Shown: positions 25,649 through 33,895 of the stretch, in pieces
Position numbering within the stretch: position 1 is the first letter of the stretch
How the letters are laid out: each line of letters begins with the position of its first letter
Assembly (NCBI GenBank): GCA_028688145.1
Contig: JAQTYU010000010.1
Span: 51,387-115,386, forward strand
Length of the DNA stretch: 64,000 nt
Origin: Thiotrichaceae bacterium
GTDB taxonomy: Bacteria > Pseudomonadota > Gammaproteobacteria > Beggiatoales > Beggiatoaceae
Direction of reading: 5' to 3'
Made by a program: the position numbers and the translations under genes
The notes under the pieces: generated by a model
What the model was told of the DNA's origin: nothing
Seen by the model: only the letters and a program-made list of their open reading frames with translations
Databases searched by the model: none

Positions 25649-25791
25649 ACTGCGCCCCCAACCCCCTGAAGGGGGCTAAAGACTAACTTTAACGTAGGGT
25701 GTATAAGCGTAGCGTCATACACCGTTATGATTGGTGCATGGCGGCTATGCCTTATGCACCCTACATTTTGAGTTTAAGGGCGCAGTTAATT
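25649..25791. repeat. Nested repeats: family B element inside a family E element
   Basis: Outer ends TTTACTGCGCCCCC (left) and GGGCGCAGTTAA (right) are inverted, as in the family E elements at 44652-44728 and 53821-53909. Between them sits a complete family B palindrome (25694-25764), starting GTAGGGTGTATAAGCG and ending GCCTTATGCACCCTAC. It lies between pqqB and pqqC. Confidence 0.7.
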
Positions 25792-25801
25792 TTTATAAAA
25801 A

Positions 25802-26716
25802 CTACAAACACACATCCATCCCATCAAACGCGACTTCTATCCCTTCCGCGACAAGTTGGGCGCGCTCGGGAGAATCTTCGTCTAAAATCGGGTTGGTGTT
25901 GTTGATATGAATCAAAATTTTGCGCGGCTTTGAAAATGCGCGTAAGGCTTCAATCATGCCGCCATCGCCAGATTGTGGCAAATGCCCCAATTCTCTGCCC
26001 CATTTGTTGGCGATGTTTTGCACCACCATTTCATCATCGCGCCAAAATGTGCCATCGACTAATAAGCAATCGGCGTTTTCTAAAAAGGGCACAAGTTTGG
26101 GTTCTATCGCGCCCAAACCGGGGGCATAAAATACATTTTTGCCCGTGCGTAAATCTTCAATTTTCACCCCGATATTGTCGCCGTCATGCGGGTCGTGCCG
26201 ATGTGGCGAATAGGGCGGGGCTTTACTACTGAGAGAAATCGCAGTGAAGCGTAATTCGGGAGTTTGAGGAATGGTAAAACTGCTGCCATCAATCGGCACA
26301 GGATGCCGTTGTACGCCGCCGTTCCAATGTTCCAACATGCTAAAAATCGGGAAACCCGTGGTTAAATCCTGAAAAACCATATCCGTGCAATAAACATCAA
26401 TCGGCAAACCTTCACGCAACATTAACAAACCCGTGCTGTGGTCAATTTGGCTGTCGATGTAAATAATTGCAGCAATCGCGGTGTCACGAATCTGTCTTGC
26501 AGGCTGCATCGCGGGAAATGCGGCAAGTTGGGCGCGAATATCGGGCGAGGTATTAAATAACACCCAATTCAGCCCGTCGCCACTGACCGCAATTGAGGAT
26601 TGAGTGCGGGCTTGGGCGCGAATCTGACCCGAGCGTAAACCTGCACAATTGCGACAATTGCAATTCCATTGGGGAAAGCCGCCGCCTGCGCCAGAACCTA
26701 AAACGTGTATGTACAT
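25802..26716 (-). CDS. pqqB: PQQ biosynthesis protein PqqB
   Basis: Metallo-beta-lactamase-fold protein needed for PQQ synthesis; it is reported to act as an oxygenase on the modified tyrosine. The product has 304 residues from the ATG at 26716 ([19 protein letters not shown]); a TTG four codons upstream is less likely. Two Cys pairs lie in the NCNCRNC segment, and the SQIDHSTGL and HINNTNP motifs hold metal-site histidines. It lies downstream of pqqA across a hairpin. Confidence 0.96.
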   Translation of the reverse strand: MYIHVLGSGAGGGFPQWNCNCRNCAGLRSGQIRAQARTQSSIAVSGDGLNWVLFNTSPDIRAQLAAFPAMQPARQIRDTAIAAIIYIDSQIDHSTGLLMLREGLPIDVYCTDMVFQDLTTGFPIFSMLEHWNGGVQRHPVPIDGSSFTIPQTPELRFTAISLSSKAPPYSPHRHDPHDGDNIGVKIEDLRTGKNVFYAPGLGAIEPKLVPFLENADCLLVDGTFWRDDEMVVQNIANKWGRELGHLPQSGDGGMIEALRAFSKPRKILIHINNTNPILDEDSPERAQLVAEGIEVAFDGMDVCL

Positions 26717-26745
26717 GGGAATTTTCAAAAAGCGGGAGGGAGGAA

Positions 26746-26767
26746 GGGGGACAGTTGAACTGCCCCC
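26746..26767 (-). terminator. Stem-loop between pqqA and pqqB
   Basis: GGGGGACAGT/ACTGCCCCC with a 3-base loop and one mismatch. A hairpin here is common in pqq operons, where it lowers pqqB-E transcription relative to pqqA. No clear U tract follows on the minus strand, so it may be a partial terminator or a processing site. Confidence 0.6.
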
Positions 26768-26775
26768 GTTGCAAT

Positions 26776-26847
26776 CTAGCGATTGCAGATGTACATGGTT
26801 ACTTCAAAACCAAAACGCATTTCAGTATAAGCTGGGGTGGTCCACAT
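26776..26847 (-). CDS. pqqA: PQQ precursor peptide PqqA
   Basis: A 23-residue peptide gene starting [15 protein letters not shown] and continuing VTMYICNR. It contains the Glu-x-x-x-Tyr pair (EVTMY) that PqqE cross-links and that becomes PQQ. A perfect AGGAGG lies eight bases before the ATG, suiting high expression. It heads the pqqABCDE operon. Length and sequence match the family well. Confidence 0.96.
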   Translation of the reverse strand: MWTTPAYTEMRFGFEVTMYICNR

Positions 26848-27216
26848 CGGTAAATCCTCCTAAGTAAAACAGGGTAAAAAATTATTTAAGCGCATTCGCT
26901 CTGCTTAATTTAGCAGAAACTATGCCATTCTTAAACTGTCTGTAAACTAAGACATAAATAGCTTGTATTTAAAGCATTATTCACTCAAACCGCCCTGCTA
27001 TGAGGGAAAGTGCTTTTAAGCTGCGTCACAGTTTGTGCCTTCCTAGGAACAATCTGTAAACCTTATCAAAGCACTGTTTCAATATTTTAGATAAGGCAGT
27101 GACTTTCTGTTAGCTTAAGTCTACTCAATGACTAAGCGCATCATTCGAGTGAAAACTGTTAATCCCGATTGATGCGCCTGTGCTATCAGCGACTTAAAAT
27201 TATCTCAATAAACCGC
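26848..27216. other. Intergenic region upstream of pqqA
   Basis: Holds the pqqA leader and presumably its promoter; no gene is seen. An 8-bp stem GCGCATCA / TGATGCGC (about 27137-27178) with a long loop lies near the aroG end and could be a weak terminator. Nothing else is recognised. Confidence 0.4.
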
Positions 27217-28239
27217 TTACAAATCCCGTCCCATTGCATTCGCCAAGGCACGCAATTCAACCATCAAGGTTTGTAATTCGGTTGGGGTTAATGCTTGATC
27301 CGCATCACACCAAGCTTCACAAGGCGTAGGGTGCATTTCCACTAACAAACCATCTGCGCCCGCTGCAATTGCGGCTTTTGCCAAAGCAGGCACGAGCCAT
27401 GCTTTCCCGCCTGCGTGGCTTGGATCAACAATCACAGGCAAATGGGTTTCGCGTTTCAACACAGGAATTGCGGTGACATCGAGCATATTCCGATACGCGG
27501 TTTCAAAACTGCGCACGCCGCGTTCACATAAAATAATCTGATGATTGCCGCCCGCTGCAATATATTCTGCGGACATCAGCCATTCGGAAATGGTGGCGCA
27601 TAAACCGCGTTTCAAAATCACGGGCACATGCACTTTTCCTAATTCTTTTAATAAATCAAAATTTTGCATGTTGCGCGTGCCGACTTGAATCACTTCAACG
27701 CCATGCTCTAAAAAGCTGTCCAACATGCGCACATCCATTAACTCGGTCACAATTGGCAAATTGTGCGCTTTGGCAGCTTGGCGAAACATGCTTAAACCTT
27801 CCAAACCTGCGCCTTGAAACGCATAAGGACTGGTACGCGGTTTAAACGCGCCGCCTCGCATCAAACGGCAACCTGCTGCCGCCACGCCTTCGGCTGATAA
27901 ATCCATTTGTGGCTGAGTTTCAACTGAGCAAGGACCGCCAATCACTTGAATCGTGTTGCCGCCCAAAAGAATGCCGTTAATATCAATCACGGTATTTTCA
28001 GGATGAGATTCGCGAGCCACGATTTTATAAGGCTTAACGATAGGAACAACATCACTGACGCCGGGCATGGCTTTTAACACGGGTTGGTGTAAATGCCGAT
28101 CTTCGCCAATTGCGCCAATCACGGTGCGTTCCACACCCCGCGACACATTTGCCTGCAATCCCAAAGATTCTAATTTTTGAATGACTGCATTCACTTCCGC
28201 ATCATTAACCTTGGGGCGCATGATGATAATCATAAGCAT
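27217..28239 (-). CDS. 3-deoxy-7-phosphoheptulonate synthase (AroF/type I-beta)
   Basis: First step of the shikimate pathway: PEP plus erythrose 4-phosphate to DAHP. It has an N-terminal ferredoxin-like regulatory domain (about 1-70, with MIIIMRP and SRGVERTVIGAIG) followed by the TIM barrel with IGGPCSVE, GAFKPRTSPY, ILKRG and PSHAGG motifs. This layout is the Thermotoga/Bacillus type rather than the E. coli AroG type. 340 residues; the start may be the ATG two codons downstream. It is a single gene. Confidence 0.92.
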   Translation of the reverse strand: MLMIIIMRPKVNDAEVNAVIQKLESLGLQANVSRGVERTVIGAIGEDRHLHQPVLKAMPGVSDVVPIVKPYKIVARESHPENTVIDINGILLGGNTIQVIGGPCSVETQPQMDLSAEGVAAAGCRLMRGGAFKPRTSPYAFQGAGLEGLSMFRQAAKAHNLPIVTELMDVRMLDSFLEHGVEVIQVGTRNMQNFDLLKELGKVHVPVILKRGLCATISEWLMSAEYIAAGGNHQIILCERGVRSFETAYRNMLDVTAIPVLKRETHLPVIVDPSHAGGKAWLVPALAKAAIAAGADGLLVEMHPTPCEAWCDADQALTPTELQTLMVELRALANAMGRDL

Positions 28240-28304
28240 TGCTCCTGTATTTGAAAATGTAATTATATAACATAACTTTTTTGGGATTTGGAAAATCTGT
28301 TTTT

Positions 28305-28421
28305 GTCTGAATCAGGATTTACAGGATTATCCGAATTAAGCAGGATTGACCCACGAAAAATATAAACTTCTGCTTTATTTAATTCTGAAAATCCTTTAAT
28401 CCTGTAAATCCTGATTCAGAC
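28305..28421. repeat. Inverted repeat, family D (GTCTGAATCAGGATT)
   Basis: Left arm GTCTGAATCAGGATTTACAG and right arm CTGTAAATCCTGATTCAGAC, 117 bases in all, with further internal complementarity (ATTATCC...). Another full copy is at 46876-46991, and partial ones at 57598-57624 and 31670-31684. It lies ten bases past the truA stop. Confidence 0.8.
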
Positions 28422-28430
28422 ATTTTTTAA

Positions 28431-29201
28431 TTAATAAATCGGCACCGCAGGAAATTGATATTGTTCAGGATAATCCACTTTGCAAAAATACAAACCATCA
28501 GGCTGCGCCGTGACCCCGCCCGCAGTGCGATCCCGCGCTTCTAGCACGATTTTTGCCCATGCTGGCGGCTGATCACCAGCCCCAATCCCCATTAATACCC
28601 CCGCAATATTACGCACCATGTGGTGTAAAAACGCATTTGCCCCAATATCAATTCTAATTTGCTGTTCGTATTGGCTAATATTAATGTAATGCACAGTTTT
28701 AATAGGACTTTTTGCTTGGCAATTAATTGCACGGTAGGAAGAAAAATCATGGGTGCCGATTAAATATTGACTGGCTTCGCGCATTTTTTCCACATCCAAC
28801 GCACGGCAAAACCACGAAACCCGTTTCGCATAAATCGCGGAGCGCGTCGGACGGTTTAAAATGATATAGCGATAATGGCGGGCTTTGGCACTGAAACGCG
28901 CATGAAATTCATTGTCTACGGGCTGCGCCCATAACACATTAATATCTTTGGGTAAATTCACCGTTGCGCCCAAAATCCACGCCCGCATCGGACGCTCAAC
29001 TTCCACATCCGCATGAATCACCTGCGCAAACGCATGAACGCCCCGATCCGTTCGCCCCGCACAAACCACCGACACGGGATGATTCGCCACTTTGGACAAT
29101 GCGCTCTCGACGCAAGTTTGCACCGTGCGCACGCCCGCTTCCTGAGTCTGCCAGCCGCTAAAATGGCTGCCATCATATTCAATTCCTAATGCAATTCTCA
29201 T
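28431..29201 (-). CDS. truA: tRNA pseudouridine(38-40) synthase TruA
   Basis: Modifies U38-U40 in the anticodon arm of many tRNAs. The 256-residue protein has the catalytic Asp52 in CAGRTDRGVHA, the N-terminal YDGSHFSGWQ motif, the YRYIILNR segment, the FLHHMVRNI motif and the late TAQPDGLYF motif. Length is normal. It stands alone. Confidence 0.96.
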   Translation of the reverse strand: MRIALGIEYDGSHFSGWQTQEAGVRTVQTCVESALSKVANHPVSVVCAGRTDRGVHAFAQVIHADVEVERPMRAWILGATVNLPKDINVLWAQPVDNEFHARFSAKARHYRYIILNRPTRSAIYAKRVSWFCRALDVEKMREASQYLIGTHDFSSYRAINCQAKSPIKTVHYINISQYEQQIRIDIGANAFLHHMVRNIAGVLMGIGAGDQPPAWAKIVLEARDRTAGGVTAQPDGLYFCKVDYPEQYQFPAVPIY

Positions 29202-29300
29202 CCGTCTTTAGAACCTTAAGCTACGCGAGGGAAATATTAATGTGGGCTGCATTTTAATATAAATTCGAGATATGAGAAAATTTGTTCTCAACCCCCTTGT

Positions 29301-29322
29301 AATTTACCAACCAGTCAACTAT
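29301..29322. promoter_or_regulatory. Probable TetR operator, copy 1
   Basis: A 22-base block containing ACCAACCAGTCAAC, identical to 30071-30092. It ends 10 bases before the tetR start. Sharing it with the next gene suggests the TetR protein represses both. Confidence 0.7.
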
Positions 29323-29332
29323 TATAAAACCC

Positions 29333-29941
29333 ATGGGCAGACATAGCGATGCAAAACAACGTATTTTAGACAGTGCCCGCGTGTTATTTCACGCACGCAG
29401 TTATAGCGCAGTCGGAATACAAGAAATCTGCGATCATGCCGCAGTCAAGAAGGGAAGTTTTTACCACTTTTTCCCTTCCAAACAAGCGTTGACCCTTGAA
29501 TTGTTAGATCAATCTTGGCTTGGGTTTGAACAGGCATTTATCAGCAGCCTATTAAATCCTGAACGCCCAGCCTTACAACGGATTGTGCATTTTTTCAAAC
29601 TGGGCTGTGAAATGCAGCAACGTTTACTCGATAAAACGGGCTGTGTTTTGGGCTGTCCTTTTGGCAATTTGGCAATGGAATTGAGCACGCAAGATGATTT
29701 ATTGCGGGCGAAATTACAGGTTTTTTTTCAGCGTATGGAAACCGTTTTAGAAAAAGCTTTGCTTGAGGCAATCCGTACTGGGGAATTGGCTGAAAATACC
29801 GATACTAAGCTCAGTGCCAAAGCGATGTTAGCTTATTTAGAAGGTTTGTTATTGATGGCAAAAACAGGTAATAATCTACAAGATTTTACTGTTTTAAGCG
29901 AAATGGCTTTGAAATTGATTACAAACCGTTGTAAAGATTAA
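29333..29941 (+). CDS. TetR-family repressor (YxaF-like C-terminus)
   Basis: A 202-residue regulator. The N-terminal helix-turn-helix (about 8-55) reads ILDSARVLFHARSYSAVGIQEI then KGSFYHFFPSK, the standard TetR motif. The C-terminal ligand domain (60-195) contains GCVLGCPFGNLAMEL, typical of the YxaF/LmrA-type subgroup. A 22-base block upstream is repeated exactly before the next gene, so it probably controls itself and that AhpD-like gene. Ligand unknown; electrophile or redox stress would suit the target. Confidence 0.88.
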   Translation: MGRHSDAKQRILDSARVLFHARSYSAVGIQEICDHAAVKKGSFYHFFPSKQALTLELLDQSWLGFEQAFISSLLNPERPALQRIVHFFKLGCEMQQRLLDKTGCVLGCPFGNLAMELSTQDDLLRAKLQVFFQRMETVLEKALLEAIRTGELAENTDTKLSAKAMLAYLEGLLLMAKTGNNLQDFTVLSEMALKLITNRCKD

Positions 29942-29950
29942 AGCTGAGAA

Positions 29951-30030
29951 GCCCCAACCCCCTAAAGGGGGCTAAACATAAAATATTTTGTCTTTAAAGT
30001 CCCCTTTAGGGGATTTAGGGGCGTAGTTAA
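29951..30030. repeat. Inverted repeat, family E
   Basis: GCCCCAACCCCCTAAAGGGGG at the left and CCCCTTTAGGGGATTTAGGGG at the right, followed by CGTAGTTAA. It separates the tetR and AhpD-like genes. Confidence 0.7.
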
Positions 30031-30070
30031 AGAACCCTTCCCTAATTTTAGGGATTTTTTTGAAATTAAT

Positions 30071-30092
30071 AATTTACCAACCAGTCAACTAT
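30071..30092. promoter_or_regulatory. Probable TetR operator, copy 2
   Basis: Identical to the 22 bases at 29301-29322 (core ACCAACCAGTCAAC) and ending 12 bases before the AhpD-like start codon. It is likely bound by the neighbouring TetR protein. Confidence 0.7.
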
Positions 30093-30104
30093 AAAGGTGT
30101 CATC

Positions 30105-30674
30105 ATGAGTGAAATTGCTTGCCGTAACTCCAACAAAGCTTTAGTTCAACCCGTGATTCCCGCAGGTGCAGAAACACAGGTGAACGGGATTTTTGCCCAA
30201 ATGGAAGCTAAAATGGGTAAAGCGCCTGTTGCGCTGAAATTATTCAGTTTAAGTCCTGAATTGCTTGCCCAAACCGTGGGGCAATTTGGCTATTACATGC
30301 AGCATCCACGCTTAAGTATGCCGTTGTTGGCGATGATTCGTTTATTGGTGGCGCAACAAGAAAATTGCAGTTATTGCGTCAACATGAATGAAAAAATTCT
30401 CGAAAGAGCAGGTTTTGAACAAGCGGTCATTGCCAAAATGCAGGAGTTTCCTGAAAGTGCGCCTTTAGATGAACGCGAAAAAGCCATGTTATTGCTGGTG
30501 TTGAAAGCGGTTAGCATTCCTCACACCGTGATGGCGGAAGATTTTGAACATCTGAGAAGTTTAGACTGGACGGATCGGGATATTTTAGAAGCCATCAATC
30601 ACGGAGCTACCGCGTTAGCTTTGGATCGCGTGTTAGATGCGTTTAATGTGAAAGATGAACAGGCGTTTGCTTAA
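30105..30674 (+). CDS. AhpD-like carboxymuconolactone decarboxylase-family protein
   Basis: Probable thiol-based peroxidase-type or redox enzyme. 189 residues from the ATG at 30105; the frame is open upstream but that part is the operator. The CMD/AhpD core holds a C88-x-x-C91 pair (NCSYC). In AhpD a histidine follows the second cysteine by four positions; here that position is Asn95, so activity may differ. Residues about 105-185 repeat the helical fold. Probably repressed by the adjacent TetR, as both share an identical upstream block. Confidence 0.85.
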   Translation: MSEIACRNSNKALVQPVIPAGAETQVNGIFAQMEAKMGKAPVALKLFSLSPELLAQTVGQFGYYMQHPRLSMPLLAMIRLLVAQQENCSYCVNMNEKILERAGFEQAVIAKMQEFPESAPLDEREKAMLLLVLKAVSIPHTVMAEDFEHLRSLDWTDRDILEAINHGATALALDRVLDAFNVKDEQAFA

Positions 30675-30698
30675 GTTGTAAAAACAACTTTACAAGAA

Positions 30699-30731
30699 AG
30701 GACTGGCAGTGCTATCAGCACTGCCAGTCCT
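30699..30731 (+). terminator. Perfect 15-bp hairpin after the AhpD-like gene
   Basis: AGGACTGGCAGTGCT (30699-30713), loop ATC, AGCACTGCCAGTCCT (30717-30731). No T tract follows, so it may be an RNA-stabilising or mobile palindrome rather than a true terminator. Confidence 0.55.
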
Positions 30732-30764
30732 AAATAATCCTGTATAACCTACATTTTTTAAAAT

Positions 30765-30797
30765 CGCCGAGTCCCTCTCTCACTCGGCGGTTTATTT
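30765..30797 (+). terminator. Rho-independent terminator
   Basis: Stem CGCCGAGT / ACTCGGCG with a 9-base loop, followed by GTTTATTT. It ends the tetR/AhpD-like region. Confidence 0.7.
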
Positions 30798-31010
30798 AAA
30801 GAAGTTCATCCGCCACGACAAGGTCACTTGCCTATCCTGCCGTTGAAAAAAGGAGCGGATTTCCCAAAGCATCAACTACCGCATGAATCTTTGTACTTAA
30901 ATCGCCTCTCTGCTACGACCGATGTCTTCACCCATGCCAGCACTGTGCTGATGCGCTCTGACAATGCTACTATCTATCATCGTATACTCGTTATCTGCGT
31001 CAGACCCTAA
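30797..31010 (-). mobile_element. IS5-family transposase remnant
   Basis: Read leftward, the frame gives DADNEYTMIDSSIVRAHQHS, then GEDIGRSR; after a one-base deletion it continues LSTKIHAVVDALGNPL and ends ASDLVVADELL past an in-frame TAG. These are the central DDE blocks of IS5/IS427-type transposases. Both ends of the gene are missing. It is dead. Confidence 0.8.
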
Positions 31011-31038
31011 CACCTTAACTAACCTGATTTCGGGATAA

Positions 31039-31641
31039 GTGATGAAGAACAAACAAGGATTTACGCTGCTGGAAATGTTGGTGGTGTTGTTGGTTGTCAG
31101 TTTGCTGACCACTTTGTTAATGCAGGGTTTCGCTTATATTTTGCAATTGCGAGGACGCTTTTTAACCCAACTTAGTGATTTGCAACAAGGCACTTTGCAA
31201 GAACATTGGTTTCGCAGTTCGACCACAGCATTGGTAGCGGATTATCCTGACATTCCCAACGCAAATATTTTTAAAGGTGAAACGAAGCAATTTCAAGGTT
31301 TAACGCTGTCAGCGTTAGATGCCGATGCGGGTTTGCCCATGCCGATGGCTTGGCAATTGGTTTCCCAAGAAGGTAATACAATTTTGCAATATCAGCACAG
31401 TTCTGGCGAAGTGTGGGAAGTCAGTCGTTGGTTGGGCGACAGCGGCGAGTTTAGTTATTTAGACAGCACAGGAACATGGTATCCCACTTGGCCGCCGCAA
31501 AATCTCGGAATTAAACCGCCCCAATTGCCCAAAGCGATTATGCTCACAGGATTGCGCCGCGATTTACCGTTTACGTGGATTGTGCAACTGACCGGGCGAG
31601 ATAACACGCCAATTGATTTTAGATTGAACTTGGATTTGTAG
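31039..31641 (+). CDS. Prepilin-type protein, GspJ/PilW-like
   Basis: A 200-residue pseudopilin. The type IV prepilin cleavage site KQG-FTLLEM is at residues 5-13, with Glu at +5 of the mature protein and a hydrophobic helix to about residue 32. The mature part has the mixed strand pattern of minor pseudopilins (WQLVSQEG, WEVSRWL). Size and features are closest to GspJ of type II secretion, but no other gsp or pil genes adjoin it, so the assignment is tentative. It starts right after an IS5 remnant, so an operon may have been lost. Confidence 0.7.
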   Translation: MMKNKQGFTLLEMLVVLLVVSLLTTLLMQGFAYILQLRGRFLTQLSDLQQGTLQEHWFRSSTTALVADYPDIPNANIFKGETKQFQGLTLSALDADAGLPMPMAWQLVSQEGNTILQYQHSSGEVWEVSRWLGDSGEFSYLDSTGTWYPTWPPQNLGIKPPQLPKAIMLTGLRRDLPFTWIVQLTGRDNTPIDFRLNLDL

Positions 31642-31807
31642 ATTATTAGTCTCTAAGCTGTTCTCAATTTTCTGAATCAGGATTTATTCGATAAAACATT
31701 TCCAAATCCCCATAATTCCCGCATATAAAATAGATGTAAAATCCCCTATTTAATGATAAATTATAATGCCAATTTTGATTGATTATGACCATCAAGGAGA
31801 TGCTAGA

Positions 31808-32128
31808 ATGTTGAAAAAATTGTTTGCGGTGGGAATTGCGGGTTTATTGTCAGCTAGTTTATACGCAGCCGAAGCTACTGTTGAAAAAGTGGATATTAAT
31901 ACCGCTGATGCAGCAACTTTGGATCGGGGTTTGGATAGTGTTGGGGCAAAGAAAGCTGCTGCGATTATTCAATATCGCACTGAACACGGTCCTTTTAAAA
32001 AAATCGAAGACCTCGATCAAGTCGCGGGCATAGGAGCGGGTATTATTGCAAAGAATCGGGATCGGATCATTATTTCCGTACCCGCTGCGCCTGCTACAAA
32101 CACGGTTGCACAAAATCCTCGTCCTTAA
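31808..32128 (+). CDS. ComEA-like helix-hairpin-helix DNA-binding protein
   Basis: A 106-residue exported protein. The ATG at 31808 follows AAGGAG by eight bases; a signal peptide (about 1-20, ending LYAAEA) precedes a helix-hairpin-helix domain (VDINTADAATLDR through IGAGIIAKNRDRI). ComEA-type proteins bind incoming DNA in the periplasm during natural transformation. One usual feature differs: the first hairpin reads LDSVGAKKAAAI. A short Pro/Ala-rich tail ends it. A partial family D repeat lies 125 bases upstream. Confidence 0.85.
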   Translation: MLKKLFAVGIAGLLSASLYAAEATVEKVDINTADAATLDRGLDSVGAKKAAAIIQYRTEHGPFKKIEDLDQVAGIGAGIIAKNRDRIIISVPAAPATNTVAQNPRP

Positions 32129-32139
32129 AAATTCAGTTT

Positions 32140-32186
32140 CCTGCTCCTTAAATTTCCGCTGTACATTTTGAAATAGAAGGAGCAGG
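32140..32186 (+). terminator. Hairpin after comEA
   Basis: A 10-bp stem, CCTGCTCCTT / AAGGAGCAGG, with a 27-base loop, followed by AATCAAGTTTTCCC. It could terminate comEA transcription; the long loop makes this uncertain. Confidence 0.45.
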
Positions 32187-32315
32187 AATCAAGTTTTCCC
32201 GTATTTATACTTTATTGTAAACAGCACGCTCCTAATAAAATGGCTAGATTTATCCTGTGTGATGTTCTATGCTTGCACACTAAATCTAAGTTTCCTTTTC
32301 ATATCTAAAATATCA

Positions 32316-33089
32316 ATGACACTCCCTAAAGTTATATTCAGTATGAGCCTATTAGGTTCTATCACAGGCTGTGCGACGACCGGGCACCAAGCCGATCCGC
32401 TCGAACCACTTAACCGTGGCGTTTATGCGTTTAACGGTGACATGGATCAAATGATTCTGAAACCCTTGGCCGAAAGCTACAAGGCGGTCTTACCCAGTCC
32501 TGCCCGTACCGGCATTAGCAATTTTTTCAGTAACTTGGATGACGTTGTCGTCATCGCTAACGATTTATTTCAGCTCAAATTCTCACAAGTAATTTCCGAT
32601 ACAGGACGTTTTTTAGTCAATACCACCGCAGGTTTATTGGGTGTTCTTGATCTTTCAACCCCTTTAGGAATGCCTAAGCATCATGAAGATTTTGGACAAA
32701 CCTTAGGTTATTGGGGCGTACCCCAAGGTCCTTATGTGGTTTTACCCTTTTTTGGTCCGAGTAATTTCCGAGATATTGCAGGACGTGTGGGGGATTATTT
32801 TACTGATCCACGGATTTATTACACCGACAATGCGGACGTGCGTCGTTTTTATTGGAGCACGAATACACTAAAAGTAATTGATATGCGTGCCCAATTATTA
32901 GATGTGCAAAAAGTGGTGGATGCGGCTGCGATTGACGAATATTCTTTTGTGCGCGGTGCCTATTTACAAAGTCGCGAATATTTAGTGCATGATGGCACAC
33001 CGCCCCAAGTCAAGAGCGAAGAAGCCGATTTATTTGACGATTTAAAAGGCAAGGCAGGGCAAACGCCTCAAGCATCTCCTCAGCCATAG
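32316..33089 (+). CDS. mlaA: Outer-membrane lipid asymmetry lipoprotein MlaA
   Basis: Removes misplaced phospholipids from the outer leaflet of the outer membrane, working with porins and the Mla pathway. From the ATG at 32316 the signal ends in a lipobox with Cys19 (ITGC). The mature protein shows the family core: DPLEPLNRGVYAFN, the FFSNLDDVVVIANDLFQ segment, GFL-type region FGQTLGYWGVPQGPY and LPFFGPS. It ends in a charged tail. The frame is open for 19 codons upstream, but the lipoprotein signal decides the start. Confidence 0.95.
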   Translation: MTLPKVIFSMSLLGSITGCATTGHQADPLEPLNRGVYAFNGDMDQMILKPLAESYKAVLPSPARTGISNFFSNLDDVVVIANDLFQLKFSQVISDTGRFLVNTTAGLLGVLDLSTPLGMPKHHEDFGQTLGYWGVPQGPYVVLPFFGPSNFRDIAGRVGDYFTDPRIYYTDNADVRRFYWSTNTLKVIDMRAQLLDVQKVVDAAAIDEYSFVRGAYLQSREYLVHDGTPPQVKSEEADLFDDLKGKAGQTPQASPQP

Positions 33090-33110
33090 GTTTAATGATA
33101 AGATTTCACG

Positions 33111-33320
33111 ATGGAACTCAGCGAATTACAAACCTTAGAAACAAAAATTGATGTCCTGATTCATACCTGCGAACAACTGGCAGTTGAAAATCGGGCGTTG
33201 CGTGAATCTCAAAGCAGTTTACTCTCTGAGCGCGACAGCTTACTTGAAAAAACTGCCTTGGCGCGCACGCGCATTGAAGCCATGATCGCCCGTCTGAAAA
33301 CTATGGAAAGCAATATATGA
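33111..33320 (+). CDS. TIGR02449 coiled-coil protein (upstream of zapA)
   Basis: A 69-residue, almost entirely helical coiled-coil protein resembling ZapB in style (LETKIDVLIHTCEQL, then AVENRALRESQSSLLSERD). This small family regularly precedes zapA in Gammaproteobacteria, as here, where its stop overlaps the zapA start by 4 bases. It is likely linked to cell division. Confidence 0.85.
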   Translation: MELSELQTLETKIDVLIHTCEQLAVENRALRESQSSLLSERDSLLEKTALARTRIEAMIARLKTMESNI

Positions 33321-33643
33321 GTCAACAGCATCGCATGAGTAACAGTAATACCAAGCCTGTGAGTTTGCGTATTTTAGATAAGGAATATGTAGTCGCCTGT
33401 CCAGAAACTGAATGTGAGACATTATTAGCTTCTGCGAGCTATCTCAGCAAAAAACTACAAACTGTGCGGGAAGGTGGAAAAACCGTCAGCAATGAACGCA
33501 TGGTCGTGGTCAGTGCATTAAATATTATTCACGAATATTTTCAATATAAACAAGAAGAAAGCGACAACTTGCAGGCAATTAATTCTTATGTGCGGCGTTT
33601 GAATGATAAAATTGATCTTGCATTAATTCGCATAAAGTCCTAG
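33317..33643 (+). CDS. zapA: Cell division protein ZapA
   Basis: Binds and bundles FtsZ filaments at the division ring. The 108-residue product has the ZapA pattern: a strand-rich head (PVSLRILDKEYVVACPE, with LLASASYLSKKL) and a C-terminal coiled coil ending LNDKIDLALIRIKS. It may start at the ATG six codons later. It is followed directly by 6S RNA, the same order as in E. coli. Confidence 0.94.
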   Translation: MSQQHRMSNSNTKPVSLRILDKEYVVACPETECETLLASASYLSKKLQTVREGGKTVSNERMVVVSALNIIHEYFQYKQEESDNLQAINSYVRRLNDKIDLALIRIKS

Positions 33644-33674
33644 TATCTAACTTAAATGTTTTTAACGTTTTTAG

Positions 33675-33858
33675 CATCCTCTTTGTGATACTACGGCGGG
33701 AAATTTCTTCGAGCCGATACCCTTTAGTGGGGGGGACTGAGTCAGAGCACTGTGCCGCAGGTCCATGATTATTAATGGAAAGCCTAATGTGTTTTGGGAA
33801 GTTCCCAATTTGAACCTCGCGGTTCGAGACGAAAGCCAGAGTATCATAGAGTTGGATG
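33675..33858 (+). ncRNA. ssrS: 6S RNA (SsrS)
   Basis: Starts about 30 bases after zapA. The closing stem pairs CTTTGTGATACT (about 33681-33692) with AGTATCATAGAG (about 33842-33853). The conserved CGAGCCGATA, the large central bulge, and the 3' motif TTGAACCTCGCGGTTCGAGA match gammaproteobacterial 6S RNA. It binds the sigma-70 holoenzyme by mimicking an open promoter in stationary phase. Ends are estimated from the terminal stem. Confidence 0.88.
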
Positions 33859-33895
33859 CTTCTTCTATTCATGTCTACACGTTAAAGTAGACTGC

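Noticed and set aside
26553..26867. Plus- and minus-strand open frames over pqqA and the pqqB start
   Set aside because: pqqA and pqqB explain this stretch with exact family motifs; the others are shadows.
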